Shown here one piece after another: positions 1-11,454 of a DNA stretch of 64,000 bases. Position numbers and translations under genes: made by a program. The notes beneath the pieces are model-generated. The model was not told where the DNA came from, did no database searches, and was given only the letters and a program-made list of their open reading frames with translations. The DNA is from Hydnum rufescens UP504 (Eukaryota > Basidiomycota > Agaricomycetes > Cantharellales > Hydnaceae). Numbering within the stretch: the stretch's first letter is position 1; each line of letters opens with the position of its first letter. The DNA lies in contig MU128918.1 of the NCBI GenBank assembly GCA_014904985.1, positions 124,001-188,000 on the forward strand, given 5' to 3'.

Positions 1-2761
1 GCTGAAAGACGCAAAGTCGATTTGCTTCTCGTCGACTCTGGTGCGTATGGACAATCATAACACGTCATGTAGACCTGAGCATAGTTACGCCCCTATCGTA
101 GGTGATCTTCATGATGGAACGGGGCTCTCCGATGGTTTCCCTCCAGGCGACGTTGACGGCCACGAGGTGGCGAATTTTCAAGATCTATTCCCAGGGTCTC
201 CGTATTCTCATCCCTTCGCCTCATTATAGTCCAACAAGCTCATTCAACAACTCCCGTATGATATTCTGAGTATCGGAAAGTAGGCCATTACCGTTAATTG
301 GACAAGCACACTTTTAACCGAAGTTCTCATCCCAGTCATGAACTGTATGAGTACTCCGTCGCGTTGGACATGTCGGTGACAATCATTTCCTTAGTGGTTT
401 TTTTTTTTGTCTCACATGATTATATTCTAGGTACAAGAACTTTGCGCCGTATTGGAATGGTTCATATCTCTCGTCAAATGTGGGAATCAAAGTGACGGGT
501 AAGAATGGAAAATCGGCACCAGTTCCCATTGGAGGTATCAGGTTCTATTCGTTGTTTCACAAGGATGCCATCATCTAACTCGGCTTGGATCCTAGCTCGT
601 TGCCGAAAATTTAAAACTCTACGGTAAGTATTGAAACAAAGAGATCTGGTGGAGTCTCTTTCTTATCGTTTCCTGGTTCATCAGTGGGCGTAAGGTGACT
701 GCCTTCGGTGTCCTTTTCAACTTCACCAAGAATGTGGCCGATACCATCGTCCAACCTGTAGGGGATATGGTTAAAGAGACATGGGTGTGTCTTGAGTGCG
801 CCAGTATAATCGTGAGGTTCGCTAACGCTGCCTTCCTGGATTAGTTTAAATTGGCCATTCAGGAGGAACCTGATTTCTTCCTTCTCGTTGGGTATGTTTG
901 CTCGACCGATTCGTCCTTGCTGAATGCCTCACTGACCTACCATCGAATCATAGTCACATGCCTGTATCGAAAGATCCTCCCAAGTCTGATCTGAATAGCT
1001 GTGCGCCTCTTGTCTGGCTAGACTTATGAAACTTCTCACTGATAAGCCTGTGGTTTTCAGGGCCAGAGGTCTTCAAAGCCATCCGATCTGTCCACCCCTA
1101 CACACCTATCTTTATCTTCGGAGGTCGGGTTCTCTGTCGTCCATGGCTCCGATGCCCGCGTAACCTATTTGACCGCTGATGCACGGTGTCAATTTCGGTT
1201 TCACAGGCCACACTCACATTCGCGACTGCGTGCAATTGGACACCCGGTCCATGTCCCTCGAGTCTGGACGTTATATGGAAACGGTCGGGTGGATGAGTTA
1301 GCTTTCCATCCTACTAGGGACAATTTTAGCGATGACTGGTGCTAATGTTTGGTCTCTGTGCGCCGCAGGTGCAAAGTTGGACGACAAGAACAGCAAGGAA
1401 CCATTGGACATTACGCGGCGATACCTAGATGCCAATCGGAACACGTGTGTATTCCTGCTCCGGTTGTGTGCACCCTTGTTGATACCTGCCGCTCGGATAA
1501 TTCAGGTACCAATACCATACTCAGTTCGAGGACTTTGACACGAAGAAAGGGAAAGAGATCAGCCAGCAGCTAATGGCACTTGCCGACAAATTCAACTTGA
1601 ACGACGTCTTTGGAACTGCTCCCCAAGATTATTTCTTGTCTCGGTGAGTGGCTTCATAAGCTGCTTTTCTTCCCGAATTTTGTGTCTAATTGCCTTCGGC
1701 GGTCGATAACAAAATAGAGCACCATTCGCATCTAACAACTCCCTCTACAGTCTTCTAATTGACAAGGTAAGCAAACACAACCGTTGAAAACTAGTCTCTT
1801 CCGTTAGCACTTGGTTCTAATCTTCTGTGCCAGCTCCTCCCTACGGTACTCGCTGAAGTAAACCCTGAGCGTGCCCAAGCCGTTCCTAGCATTGCTATAA
1901 TCAACTTTGTTTCGCAACGATTTGACCTTTACGCTGTGCGTAAGACCAAATGAGCCTTTCTGCCGTATCTATCCATTCATGTTCATTGTACATCTTTTTC
2001 TGACTGGGCTCGTCCATTTCCGTATTCATTCCTATAGGGGCCCTTCATGCGCAACGACCAGTTTATCGTTAGCCCATTGAACAACAAGTTCCTCTATTTC
2101 ACCGTGCCCTATACTGTCGGCAGTCGAGTACTCAAATTTTTGAATACTCGGAAACCGAGAGGCAAACGCTCGTTGTCTTCGACGTCTGCCGAACACGAAT
2201 ACCCAGAGGAGTACGCCCGAGGGGACGTGGACGCAACGTTCAATCAGTGGAAGCGTGCCCAGTGGGAGCACGCCCAACAGCGCCGAGGCGATGACGATCA
2301 CAAAAAGGAGGATAAACATGGAGGGGACCATGAGCCGACGCTGGGCTACGTCACTCAGGATGTGAGAACTAAAGAAAGCACGTTATTCTACGTTTCGAAT
2401 GAGACTGACAATCATCTGCCTTGCAGAGCTGTCCTGGTTTTGGCGACGACACGCTCCACACTCCCGTCCCATCCTACGACGATCCACCCCATTACATCGC
2501 GTCATCCCTTCGACCGGGCGTGAAAAATGATGAACAAATAGATGTCATCTTCTTGGAGTGGTTCGCCCCCCTTAGTATGTAACCCCTGTGCCCCCTAGAT
2601 GGTGGATTGAAGTGACCTCTTGCCATGTTTTAGTTGTCTCAGCGCTCAATGATCTACAGAGTGTGCAGACCTACTCAGTTGATGGCGCAAAGGTCTATGG
2701 AGATGGGACTGCGAATACGAATACGATGTATGAGATTTATGCCAAGGCCGCATGGAACTGA
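1..2761 (+). CDS. Secreted calcineurin-like metallophosphoesterase (5'-nucleotidase-like), 5' end outside window
   Basis: Multi-exon gene entering from the left edge; the start lies before base 1. Spliced reading shows the metallophosphoesterase signature in order: GDLHDGTG near 100, GNHEL across the intron at about 280-335, GHMP across the intron near 890-955, and GHTH across the intron ending near 1206. These are metal-binding and catalytic motifs of the family. The C-terminal half (about 1340-2761) resembles the 5'-nucleotidase C-terminal region of fungal YHR202W-type proteins and contains a low-complexity stretch rich in charged residues and His near 2200-2335. It probably hydrolyses phosphoesters of nucleotides outside the cell or in the secretory/vacuolar route; substrate is not shown by the sequence. 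Stop TGA at 2759-2761. No frame break was seen in the exons traced. Confidence 0.85.
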
Positions 2762-3014
2762 GGGGGTGGGGGAATGGGCGACGGCGAGACCTGTCTGATT
2801 AGTATACACAAGTAGGCATCCGAGATGTGTTTCGCCTTTCGAGTGGCGTTTGCCACGGTATCTGTTCAAGAATAGCTATACGAGGGCAGGGGCCACAGTA
2901 AGGTTCTCAATATACCTAGTTTTCGTGATGGTATGGTACATAACGTCGGGAATTGAACAGCGCATTCCCTCATAGGCAAAATGGGAATAAAAATGCTGAA
3001 CGGATTTACAGATC

Positions 3015-5058
3015 TTAATTGTCCGTGCTCGCTTCCCCTCCACTGTCTCGCTTTGCATCCCCACCTAACTTCTTTCTTCTCTCTTGGCGCCACGCCCGAA
3101 TCTCTTTGATAGTAGCCACCAGGAGTGGCACCGACACAGGCGCAAACAGGGGCGTGTACACCGCGTACTTGTGCTCCACAGGAAAGTACAGCATAGCGAG
3201 CATTCCGGGATTGAAGAATGCTCGAGAGGAGAGCGTGAGCGCTTCGCTTGAGCGCGACAATAGGGAGGCCGACGAGAGGCGATGCGTGTGCACCTTCGAC
3301 AACAAGAAATATCCGGAAGGATTGTGGATACGAGGCGATCAAGCGTTAGTGCGCGCACGATGAAGATGAGAAATAAATACGAACATCGTCAAGTGCATCG
3401 AGTGCACCAAGCACGTCTCCGCGAACGTCTACCCTCACTGGCATATTAGATATCCGATCCGCCAGTTTCATGATGCTGTTCAAGGCTTCTATAGTCCCTT
3501 TGGTGTTTTCTACTCCACGCCGCCGCAGTAGAGCGTCCAGTTGCCATGCACTCAATACGGAATCTGACTTCACAGCGATATTCAGGGGAACAGAGGGGAC
3601 GCCAAGAAGCGAGTGGAGTTGCGATCTGAATATAGCGAATGGGTGTGCTCGATCCCGAGCGGAGAGGTATTCGATTGCCTGACAAATCCGGCGAATCAGG
3701 TGGATTGTAGATGACCACGCCGCCCCACTGGGGGATAATGAACGCGTTGGTTGAAGACCGTGTCCCTGAGCGAGATCTAAGCTTTTTGGTACTCTCTATA
3801 CATCCCAAATTACTCCACCGTCTGGTTTAAGCACCCACAACGGACGCCGGGAGTGTGTAGGGACGAAAAGGATAAAATGCAATACGATATCGTTGTTCAC
3901 ACTGGAGGCTGCATGTCCGATTAAACACTGCGAGAACTCCTGACATTCAAATGAAGAACATGCCTAGTGTCCACTCCGCCGAATTGATAAATGTCTTCAA
4001 TTCGTCTTGATCCAATTCATACCCCTTCCATTCTGAGTCCGCAACCGTCCGTGATCCCGGTGACGGCTCGAATGCCAAGGGAGCATGGTACTGAACTTGA
4101 CTCTCGATTGTAAAGTTGTGCACAATCGACAATTCAGTAAGGGTAGGGGTTAAATAACCTGGATGTGTATAAAAAGTTTAGTGTCATTCCTTCGTGCCTT
4201 GAAGAGATTAGACTTGCCGTCAATTGCATCCTCAATAGCCCATGAACTCGCAGCGCCTCCAACAGCTGCATCTTCATTAAGGAGAGAGAAAGCTAAACGA
4301 TACCGAGGCGAGAATTGTGCTTGCACCGAGGGGACGTGCGGTATCAATAAATCCTCCAGCGTCCGCACCACGTCGGATGCTCGAATTCCTGGCAGGAGAG
4401 GAATAAGAGAAGAGATCCAATCATAATCATAAAGTCTAGTGACCTTCTTTTGGAATCCCTAGTTGCATATTACGGTCTGATAGTGTAATCTCTGGATGAC
4501 CGTTTGCACACGTAAATCTACAACAGCCTAATTTGACGCTATATCGCGATGCGGTGCCTGTCTAATCATCAGAGATAGACGAGGCCGGAGGGCATGGATT
4601 TACACTAACCTAAATATGAACTGGTGTCACTTTTGTTCACCAAATGGAGATCGAGGTGGCCACATCGATCGTTGTGACTATTAGTCCACGACGTGAATTC
4701 AGACAAAATTTGCGGGACTAATGTGGCGTGCGATGGACAACTCTTCAGGGAAATATCAATGGGTAAGCGAAGCTGGAGGAAAGCGAAGAGTTCAGGGAAG
4801 AATAATTGTTGCACTTGGAATACGACACGTATGTGACATGTGTCTGAGCGTTGATAACTGTGTGTGTACAGTGAGGTATGACTGAATATTACGTAGTGGC
4901 TGGGAGCGAGAGGACGTACGTAGTCGTACGCAGCGCTCTATACTGGTTGTTGACCACCAGAGCGGGAGTGCGAAAAGGGCAACAATCCAGTATGATTGCA
5001 ATATAAGTCACCTAGACGAGATCTGTGCGACAGCTATGTCTTCGCCATCGCTGGGCAT
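3015..5058 (-). pseudogene. GPI transamidase subunit PIG-S (Gpi17), copy A, disrupted
   Basis: PIG-S is an ER membrane subunit of the GPI transamidase, which attaches GPI anchors to proteins. The start ATG is at 5056-5058; the first TM helix reads WIVALFALPLWWST. Conserved luminal blocks follow (VQYHAPLAFEP near 4090, PQWGGVVIYNPP near 3720, HPFAIFRSQLHSLLGVP near 3630, WQLDALLRRR near 3535, DVRGDVLGALDALD near 3400). The C-terminal TM (VPLLVATI) is followed by a basic tail with stop at 3015. Two breaks are visible. Codon 17 is TGA (5008-5010) where copy B has CGA. One extra base near 3670 shifts the frame between the PQWGG and HPFAIF blocks. A downstream start could bypass the TGA but would lose part of the N-terminal region before the TM. 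Probably a decayed duplicate of the gene at 13110-15092. Confidence 0.8.
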
Positions 5059-5087
5059 AATTCCATTCAAATGGATGTTTCCGAGTA

Positions 5088-5105
5088 ACGTCACGCGCGT
5101 GACGT
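5088..5105. promoter_or_regulatory. 18-bp perfect palindrome with two TGACGT cores
   Basis: The sequence ACGTCACGCGCGTGACGT is its own reverse complement. It carries the TGACGT half-site of ATF/CREB-type bZIP factors on each strand. A second, imperfect copy (CGTCAC, 7-base spacer, GTGACG) lies at 5168-5186. Both sit between the divergent PIG-S copy A (start 5058) and F-box gene (start 5377), so a promoter role is plausible but unproven. The counterpart at arm B is interrupted (GTCAC, short spacer, GCGTGAC near 13060-13075). Confidence 0.45.
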
Positions 5106-5376
5106 CGTAGGACGATACAACAAACCGCTCTGGAGGACCTCAGATGCCTAGTCGAGGGTGCATCGGACGTCACGCAGGGTGTGACGGCCGCCTGACGGGT
5201 CCGCGAACGGTTGAAAGAATGCGCAGCTTCTGTGTCACATTCGTTCCCGTGTTTGAGTTTGTCTCGCGGCCTGAATCACCTTGTAATTTGCCATGAGATG
5301 TGGCGCTTCGAGCCGAAAATGTCTCTTCTCATGTACTTAAATGATGTGCTTAGTGGTTGTCGGGCATATTTTTAGT

Positions 5377-7041
5377 ATGTCTGCCCTTGGCGATCTCGCC
5401 AGTTTCCCAACCGAAACTCTGCTTCAAATATTCGAGTACTTAGACGGCCGGGACCTCGTTCGATGTCAGAGAGTGAGCTCCCCATCCATTGGTCTCAAGA
5501 TCCCCCTGAACATCTCTTGAATCAAAATTGATCGATGATCTCCTTGTTCTGTCCTTGACCCATGATAGGTATGCAAAGCGCTGAGACATCACATCGACCA
5601 ATGTTCTGCGACGCAATATGTCATTCGACTTGCCATGTGCGGCTATACGGATGGAACACAGTCCCAAGGCGGTGGCTTTTCCTTGATCGGAGCGCGATTG
5701 AATGCATTGGAAGAACATATCAATAGGTGGAAATATCTCAACTGGGAAGAGCAACGTATCGAAATACCGACTCGAATTCCCGACTGCGAGGTGCTAGTTG
5801 GAGGCATATACGTATTGATATCACAAACTATTATCACATGTGTCCAACTTCCTTCAAAAATCCGCCATATTCCTCTACGTGCTTGGTCTTTTGAGAATGA
5901 TTTTACTGTGACGGCATTGGCAATGGACCCATCACAAGATCTTCTTGTCCTTCTAGAAATGTAAGCTCGCTGGTGACGATTGCATATCTTCTATGACATC
6001 TTATCACTGAATTGGCCTTTCTAGTAGGCAGGAATCAGAGGTATCGTATCTTCATTTTCGAACTCTTTCGGACAATACGAGGCACCCGCGGGTCTTCGCT
6101 ACCATTCCTTCGGGACGTTATGTACGCTCACACGATATCATGATCGTCGGGGATACCATCGCGTTTCATCAATACCCCTCAACGTTCACTTGGAACTGGT
6201 GTACAGGAACACTGCTATCTGTGAGATTGTGCACTGAAAGCCGATTACTGTATGTTTATACGTGCACATTTAGGAAGAATTTCTGGACACCCACCTCGGG
6301 GGTATTCGATGGATAGGACCAAAGAAACTGCTTGGGTGCCGATGGGGTGAGGGCCCATCTGGCGCCCTTGTGGTGTTCGGACTGGATCAAGATGGAAATC
6401 GTCGCGAGATCGTGGCACTAGACCTCCCTGTGAGACCCAGTTCTGCTCCGAGATCCTTTTCCTGCTTCCTGGGGCAATTAGCTGTCCCGCACCCCTCGGG
6501 CGTTCTGCCGTTTGATTCTTCGAGTGTATACATCATACACCTTTCCGGCGTTGATTTCCGCATGCCCCAGGACTTTGACTTGGTCATTCCCGTATCTACA
6601 ATAGAGAGATACGCGTCCGATCGCTACGATGGTCCATTTTCGGTGCCCTGGGATGTCTGGGCTTCCGAAAATACTCGTGTTGTCCCCCACTCTCGTTGTC
6701 GCCAGCACAGGATCTTTCGTAACCGCACTGTTCGTGTCGAAGCAGGCGCGCAGTCTCGTATCAAGGTCCTCGATTTCACGCCCAATCTCTCCGTGTGGCC
6801 CGATTCATCGCATCATCGCCCGTCGGATGCGCGGGGCGTGTGCTACACCAAATTTGTCGGCCGTTCGGAATCAGCTATTGATGTTTACCCAGAGACGTTC
6901 GCCAGGACGAATCTGCCGTATCATGAATCGCATCGAATCCTTGAAACCCCACTGCGAGAGCCCAGGAGCGTACAGGTTGATGATGAAAATATTGTGATAG
7001 CCGATGTCAGTTTTCCCTCCTGGCGTGGGGGGCGATTCTAG
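5377..7041 (+). CDS. F-box protein
   Basis: The N-terminus reads FPTETLLQIFEYLDGRDLVRCQRVCKALRHH across an intron at 5473-5568, a clear F-box. F-box proteins recruit substrates to SCF ubiquitin ligases through Skp1. The rest (about 450 residues) has no recognised repeat and probably forms a beta-propeller-like or other substrate-binding region; that is inference. Further introns are at about 5961-6024 and 6220-6271 (GTGAGA to TTTAG). The frame is open from 6272 to the TAG at 7039-7041. The last part could be spliced differently: a possible donor at about 7005 and acceptor near 7130 would extend the protein into 7131-7310. Substrate unknown. It lies between the arms of the PIG-S inverted repeat. 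Confidence 0.75.
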
Positions 7042-7867
7042 CTGATTGGCCCCGCTCTGCTCTCTCTCTCTTAGATTTGTTGTAGTGAGGCGTATGCAGA
7101 GTTGATCATTTTGAGCTTCTAAGGTTGCAGATGACGATACCAGGAGTTCGCAGGTTGATTGGGGCCTACGGCTTAAAACTGGTCCAGTGCTGCCCGCGGC
7201 TGCTTTGGAAAAGCAACCGATCAAAAAGCAACGATTTGAGAGAAGCATTCCACGTGCTAGGAATCTTCATTGTGGTGCAGGGTCTGCTCGATCTGGGGCA
7301 TACATCTTCATAGCAATTCTGCCATGCCGTTGGCTGACTTCCATCGAAGTTATCCTAAAATGGGCGAATCTGTATCCATCGTAGATCCTAGCATCGAGCC
7401 AATCAAGCCAATCAAACGAGGGTTGTAATATTCATCCCACATCCCACCCCCACCCCCTCAAAAAAAAAAAAGTAGCAATAATGACGATAGGGCTCGAATG
7501 AACCCAAAAAGGATGTTTTAGAAGGCCAGCCAGCTGATGTTTTCAATTACTTTTGGTCGCAATTTTCGCCATCGTGAAAGCCCATAATTCTAATGTTGCC
7601 ACACTGCTGAACCAGCTTCAGAGTTTTTTACTCCTATTTTGGAAAAAGAGTGGGCCACCTGAATTTTCAGGACCAGTCTCATATGACGTGGATGCTTGAC
7701 GCACACTCGCTCAGCTCAGGAGGATAAACAAAAACGATGCATTCCCTGTCTCAAGAAACACCCTCTCCCTGCAAAGTCTTCGAGACGTGCTGTTGATTCA
7801 ATTCGCCTTACAGTTACTACACGGGTTACAGGGGTGTGCTGTTCTTTAATTGACTACACATCGGCGT
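7042..7867. other. Spacer between convergent F-box and reductase genes
   Basis: No independent gene was recognised. The first 270 bases hold an open frame that may be an alternative last exon of the F-box gene. An 11-base A run follows a C-rich stretch near 7440-7471. The rest looks like 3' untranslated and intergenic DNA of two convergent genes. Confidence 0.5.
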
Positions 7868-9467
7868 TTAGATCTTGGGCTTGATGGATATGAGCCAGTT
7901 GGCGGTATCGCGCAAAGTCTCCTCGGGCTCATGAAGCTTGAGTCCCAGCACCTTCTGCACCTTGGTGCCATCGAATGTCCAGGAGAACACGGGTGGAAGG
8001 ACGTAACCCTCGGGGACCTTCGCGAGCTCGCGACCCGGGAACTCTTTGGCGAAGAACTTGATATATTCCACGGGGAGGTACCGTTTTTGTACCTATATCA
8101 ATGATGATGACGGCGTGAGGAAAGGGTACGCCGTTAAAATTCTGAAAAATTCAAATAAGAGGGGGTACACATACTACGATGAAGCGCTCGCCCGGTGCGT
8201 CTGGGTGCTCGGCGGCGAGAAGGTGAGCGGCTGCGGTATCGCGGACGTCTACGAAGCCCTGGAGGGTTTCCAAAGCGAGGTGAGTGAATAAGAATCTCAA
8301 AGTGTATGGAGCCAAAAAAAAAAAAAAAAAAAAACATACGCTGGGCGCCGCGATCTGGGTGACGTCGCGAGTTGGGTCCAATGCGATAGCGATCGCTAGA
8401 AAACGTGCCAAAGTGGCGTCAGCGGGACTATCTCGGCGTTGAAATGCACATATGTTCCAATTACCATTGTTCGTTCCTCCAGGTCTGGGATCAGTGAAAT
8501 CGATCGGAACGCCGGACTGGTTCTCTCCATATATGATCGCTGGCGAGAAACGATAGGTCATGAGCGGGAAAGCCTGATAAGTTAGGGAAGGGAATGTGCT
8601 TTACAAGGGAGTATTGTGGTGAGGGTGAATCCAGGTTTTTTCTCTTCCACGAAATCCCAGGCTGCTTTCTCGGCGAGGGACTTTGAGGCGGCTGTAACGT
8701 ACGTCAAGGCAGTACAACTTCAGTGCCGGAGCCACTTCCCCCCAATCCAGATCCACTCACCGTATACGAAATAGGGCACCGTAGAGTTTTTAGCCTGGTC
8801 GTACGTGACTGGGTACCAATCCTTTTCCGTATAAACCTTGCCCGCCCTGTCCCCGATATTAACGTCCGCTACGGCAGCGGCGACGGAGCTAAGAAGGATT
8901 ATGACAAGTTGATCCAAGTTGATCAGCAGATCTAGCAGTGAAAGATCAGATATACTCAGTACGAACGAGGTGAGAATTACACGTTGGAGATTGGGTTCCC
9001 TTGCTGCAGAACGAAGTGCTTCAAGGGCGCCGTTTATCGCCGGTTTGAGGACCGTTCCTTCGTTATCCTAGTGACATCAGTTGAACAATACGTAGGACGG
9101 TCATTTTGTTAGCAGGCCCACCTTGGTATCTTCAGGGGTGAGCGGAGACGCAGAGTGAATGAAATAGTCTACGCCTTTGACAGCTTCGTCGAATGCCCCA
9201 GGGGCGGTGATATCATCGACGATGACAAACTGGGATGGATAAACACCAGGCTGAGGTCACGACGGAATAGCAATGCCCCATGGAACGTACTGAGACTCGA
9301 TCGGCAAGCTCGGGGTGCTTTTGCTTGAAGAGCTCTCCTTTGGCCTGACTGCGGGTGACGCCACGGACCTTGTAGCCAGCTTGAAGGGCGGTGAGGGCTA
9401 TTTGGGAACCAAGCAATCCTGTAAAGCCGGATACGAGGACAAGCAACTGCGATTTATCGACGGACAT
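7868..9467 (-). CDS. NAD(P)-dependent extended SDR reductase (Gre2/dihydroflavonol-reductase-like)
   Basis: The protein starts MSVDKSQLLVLVSGFTGLLG, a Rossmann dinucleotide-binding motif in the form GFTGLLG. Later exons give FVIVDDITAPGAFDEAVKGV, then YFIHSASPLTP. The active-site YxxxK is YAASK, assembled across the intron between about 8690 and 8760 (VY then AASKSLAEKAAWDF). Next comes a substrate-binding part with VDVRDTAAAHLLAAEHP near 8240, and a C-terminus ending WLISIKPKI with stop at 7868. This architecture is typical of fungal aldehyde/ketone reductases related to GRE2, cinnamoyl-CoA reductase and dihydroflavonol reductase; the actual substrate cannot be read. The usual second glycine-rich residues are slightly altered (VSGFTG rather than VTGASG), which is tolerated in the family. 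Start at 9467 is the Met directly before the Rossmann strand. An intron holds a 21-base A run. Confidence 0.82.
8314..8334. repeat. 21-base A homopolymer in an intron
   Basis: An uninterrupted run of 21 A on the plus strand, i.e. a T run in the minus-strand reductase transcript close to the 3' end of an intron. It can act as a long pyrimidine tract before the acceptor. Run length is likely unreliable in the assembly. Confidence 0.9.
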
Positions 9468-11454
9468 TTCGGGTTGAGGATAGAGGAGAAATGCTATGAG
9501 ACTCCAGAGTTTTGTATGTCTCAGAATTACTCATTATAGCTCGCACATTACTCCATAGGCGGCAATCTGTCGCCAATCAGCTCTCGGACCATTGGCCGAG
9601 CTGCCAAGGATGTGTTGAGCGGGTATGGCCGAACAGCATTCCACTGGTATCCCACCCTGCTGTAGTTTTCCCATAAAGGAATCTGGTTGGGCGCCGAAAG
9701 CTAATAGCAGATAGACCCACAAGTACGCGCGGGGATATTCTCCCGGGGACCGAATGCAGCAGAGTGAATCATCAATATTTCCAAAAAAGTAAATTGCTGT
9801 GGTCGCGCAATCCTGATTGTGTCACCTAAACAACTTGTCTTCAAATGCAAGTGGTTTGCAAACTCAGGCCATCAAGCGCAGCCTATCCAGCTGCGGGAGA
9901 TGTAAGCACATTAACTGCTTCAAATACACGAGGAGCGACCATCTTTTGTGAGGACCAATAATTCCATATGCTACACGCGGACCGAATAGTTCGTCTGAAT
10001 CACCCCCAATAGGCATCGCTGCAGGGAGAAGCTATAAGAATTACTTTTTGAAATGTTTTGAGAACTCACCCCGATTTTCTCTCCAGATGTGGTTTTATCC
10101 CATACAATTAGCCTATTTCACTCTAAATTATTGTTCCATTAGACACTGATGCATGCAAGAGCGGTCGGCTGTGGAAGCTGCCCCACAAAAGCAGTCGTAC
10201 CGGGTATCAGTGCAACTCTACGGGTGCAGACTTCTCACTCCTTACCTGTATCATCCAGCTACCGTCACCTGTGTACGCATGCGCAATTTACATAAGCCTA
10301 ATAACTTCGACCATGTAACGTCCATTAACCGGCTGTAAACCACCAGCCCATAGCCAGGCTCGATACGCCTTGGATTCCTGACCTCATAGTAGTAGATGAT
10401 ATCTTCCATCTTCCTTGTCTTCATGGATCTGTCGGATACCCAGTGAGCCTCTGCCTCTCTGCCTAGATTTTTCATCCGATATCTTCCTAGGTGATTCCTT
10501 GATACTTTGGAAAACATCAATCGGTATTACAATTTAAAAAATAATACGTTTGGGTGGCCATTGTAACCCCGTGTAATAATTTTGAAACCGCCCACCAAAA
10601 CACAGGCCGGCCCCAAACAGCCCACTATTGTGAGAATATTAGTGAACAGGCCCCTCCGTCGAAGACCCGCACATTCGAACAGATTGGTGGCATTGCCGGT
10701 GACACAGATACCGCACCACATCCCTGTTCATGGAAAGCAGGAGCTGCTTTCTATCGATACTCCTCCTGTTTTCCATTGATGGGATGTGGAGATGGGGAAG
10801 CACACCTTAACATGGATCCAACGCGTCGAATTCCAGTTTCCCCGCAGGGTTGGATAAACAGTCACCCCTAGGTCTTTCCTTTCTGATGCGCGTCAGTCAA
10901 AAGCGCCGTGAGCCGATGATGGTCACGGTCCAAGTGAACAAGGCCTGAAAAAAGCCCGATTGGAGTTGGGCATGCCAAGTGACGGACTTTAACTGTGACA
11001 GCAGAGATCCACACTTGACGAGATCTTCCCCTTGACAGGGCTTGCACACGAGATCAGCGAGGTCGAATTGGAACGCATAAAACAACATGTCCAAGGCGCC
11101 CCTGTTCTTCGGCAACAGACTCAGCGAGCACTGAGCAGCAGTTCAAAATGTGATCAGTCGTCGTCACAGTCACAAGTGACCGCAATTTTGCTCCCGGTAA
11201 CATGGATATAAAAATCGTTCGATGATTCTTGCTTTCTCGTTCGTCCAAACTGTAAGTGTTTCCCCTTCTCGTTCCCTTCTCATCCGTGATGAAAAAACGG
11301 CTTCTTCGACGGCTCGGCGCCTATGGGGCATATTCCTATGGAATACCCATTCAAGTCCCTGATATTCTTCATTTTCAATCACCCTCCATGATGTGATGCT
11401 TTTTGCTGACCAGCCATGCTCCATACACACAGCCACTCGCCCCAGCCCTCTAAC
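9468..11454. other. Intergenic region upstream of reductase and ERG6
   Basis: About 2 kb between two divergently transcribed genes. Short open frames exist on both strands, but none shows a recognisable domain, sensible splice structure or conserved motif. An in-frame ATG at 11416 could extend ERG6 by 13 residues. Otherwise I see only AT-rich spacer and putative promoter DNA. Confidence 0.5.

Larger units (their letters stand above)
2885..5105 (-). repeat. Inverted-repeat arm A (PIG-S region)
   Basis: This block matches, in reverse complement, the block at about 13052-15222. The match covers the whole PIG-S reading region plus roughly 130 bp past its stop codon and about 50 bp upstream of its start. 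By eye the two are similar throughout with scattered substitutions and small indels. The ends are approximate: the far end fades near 2885, and the near end coincides with an 18-bp palindrome at 5088-5105. Confidence 0.8.

Noticed and set aside
2047..2523. Separate gene at 2047-2523
   Set aside because: It is a late exon of the phosphoesterase; splice sites on both sides join the same frame.
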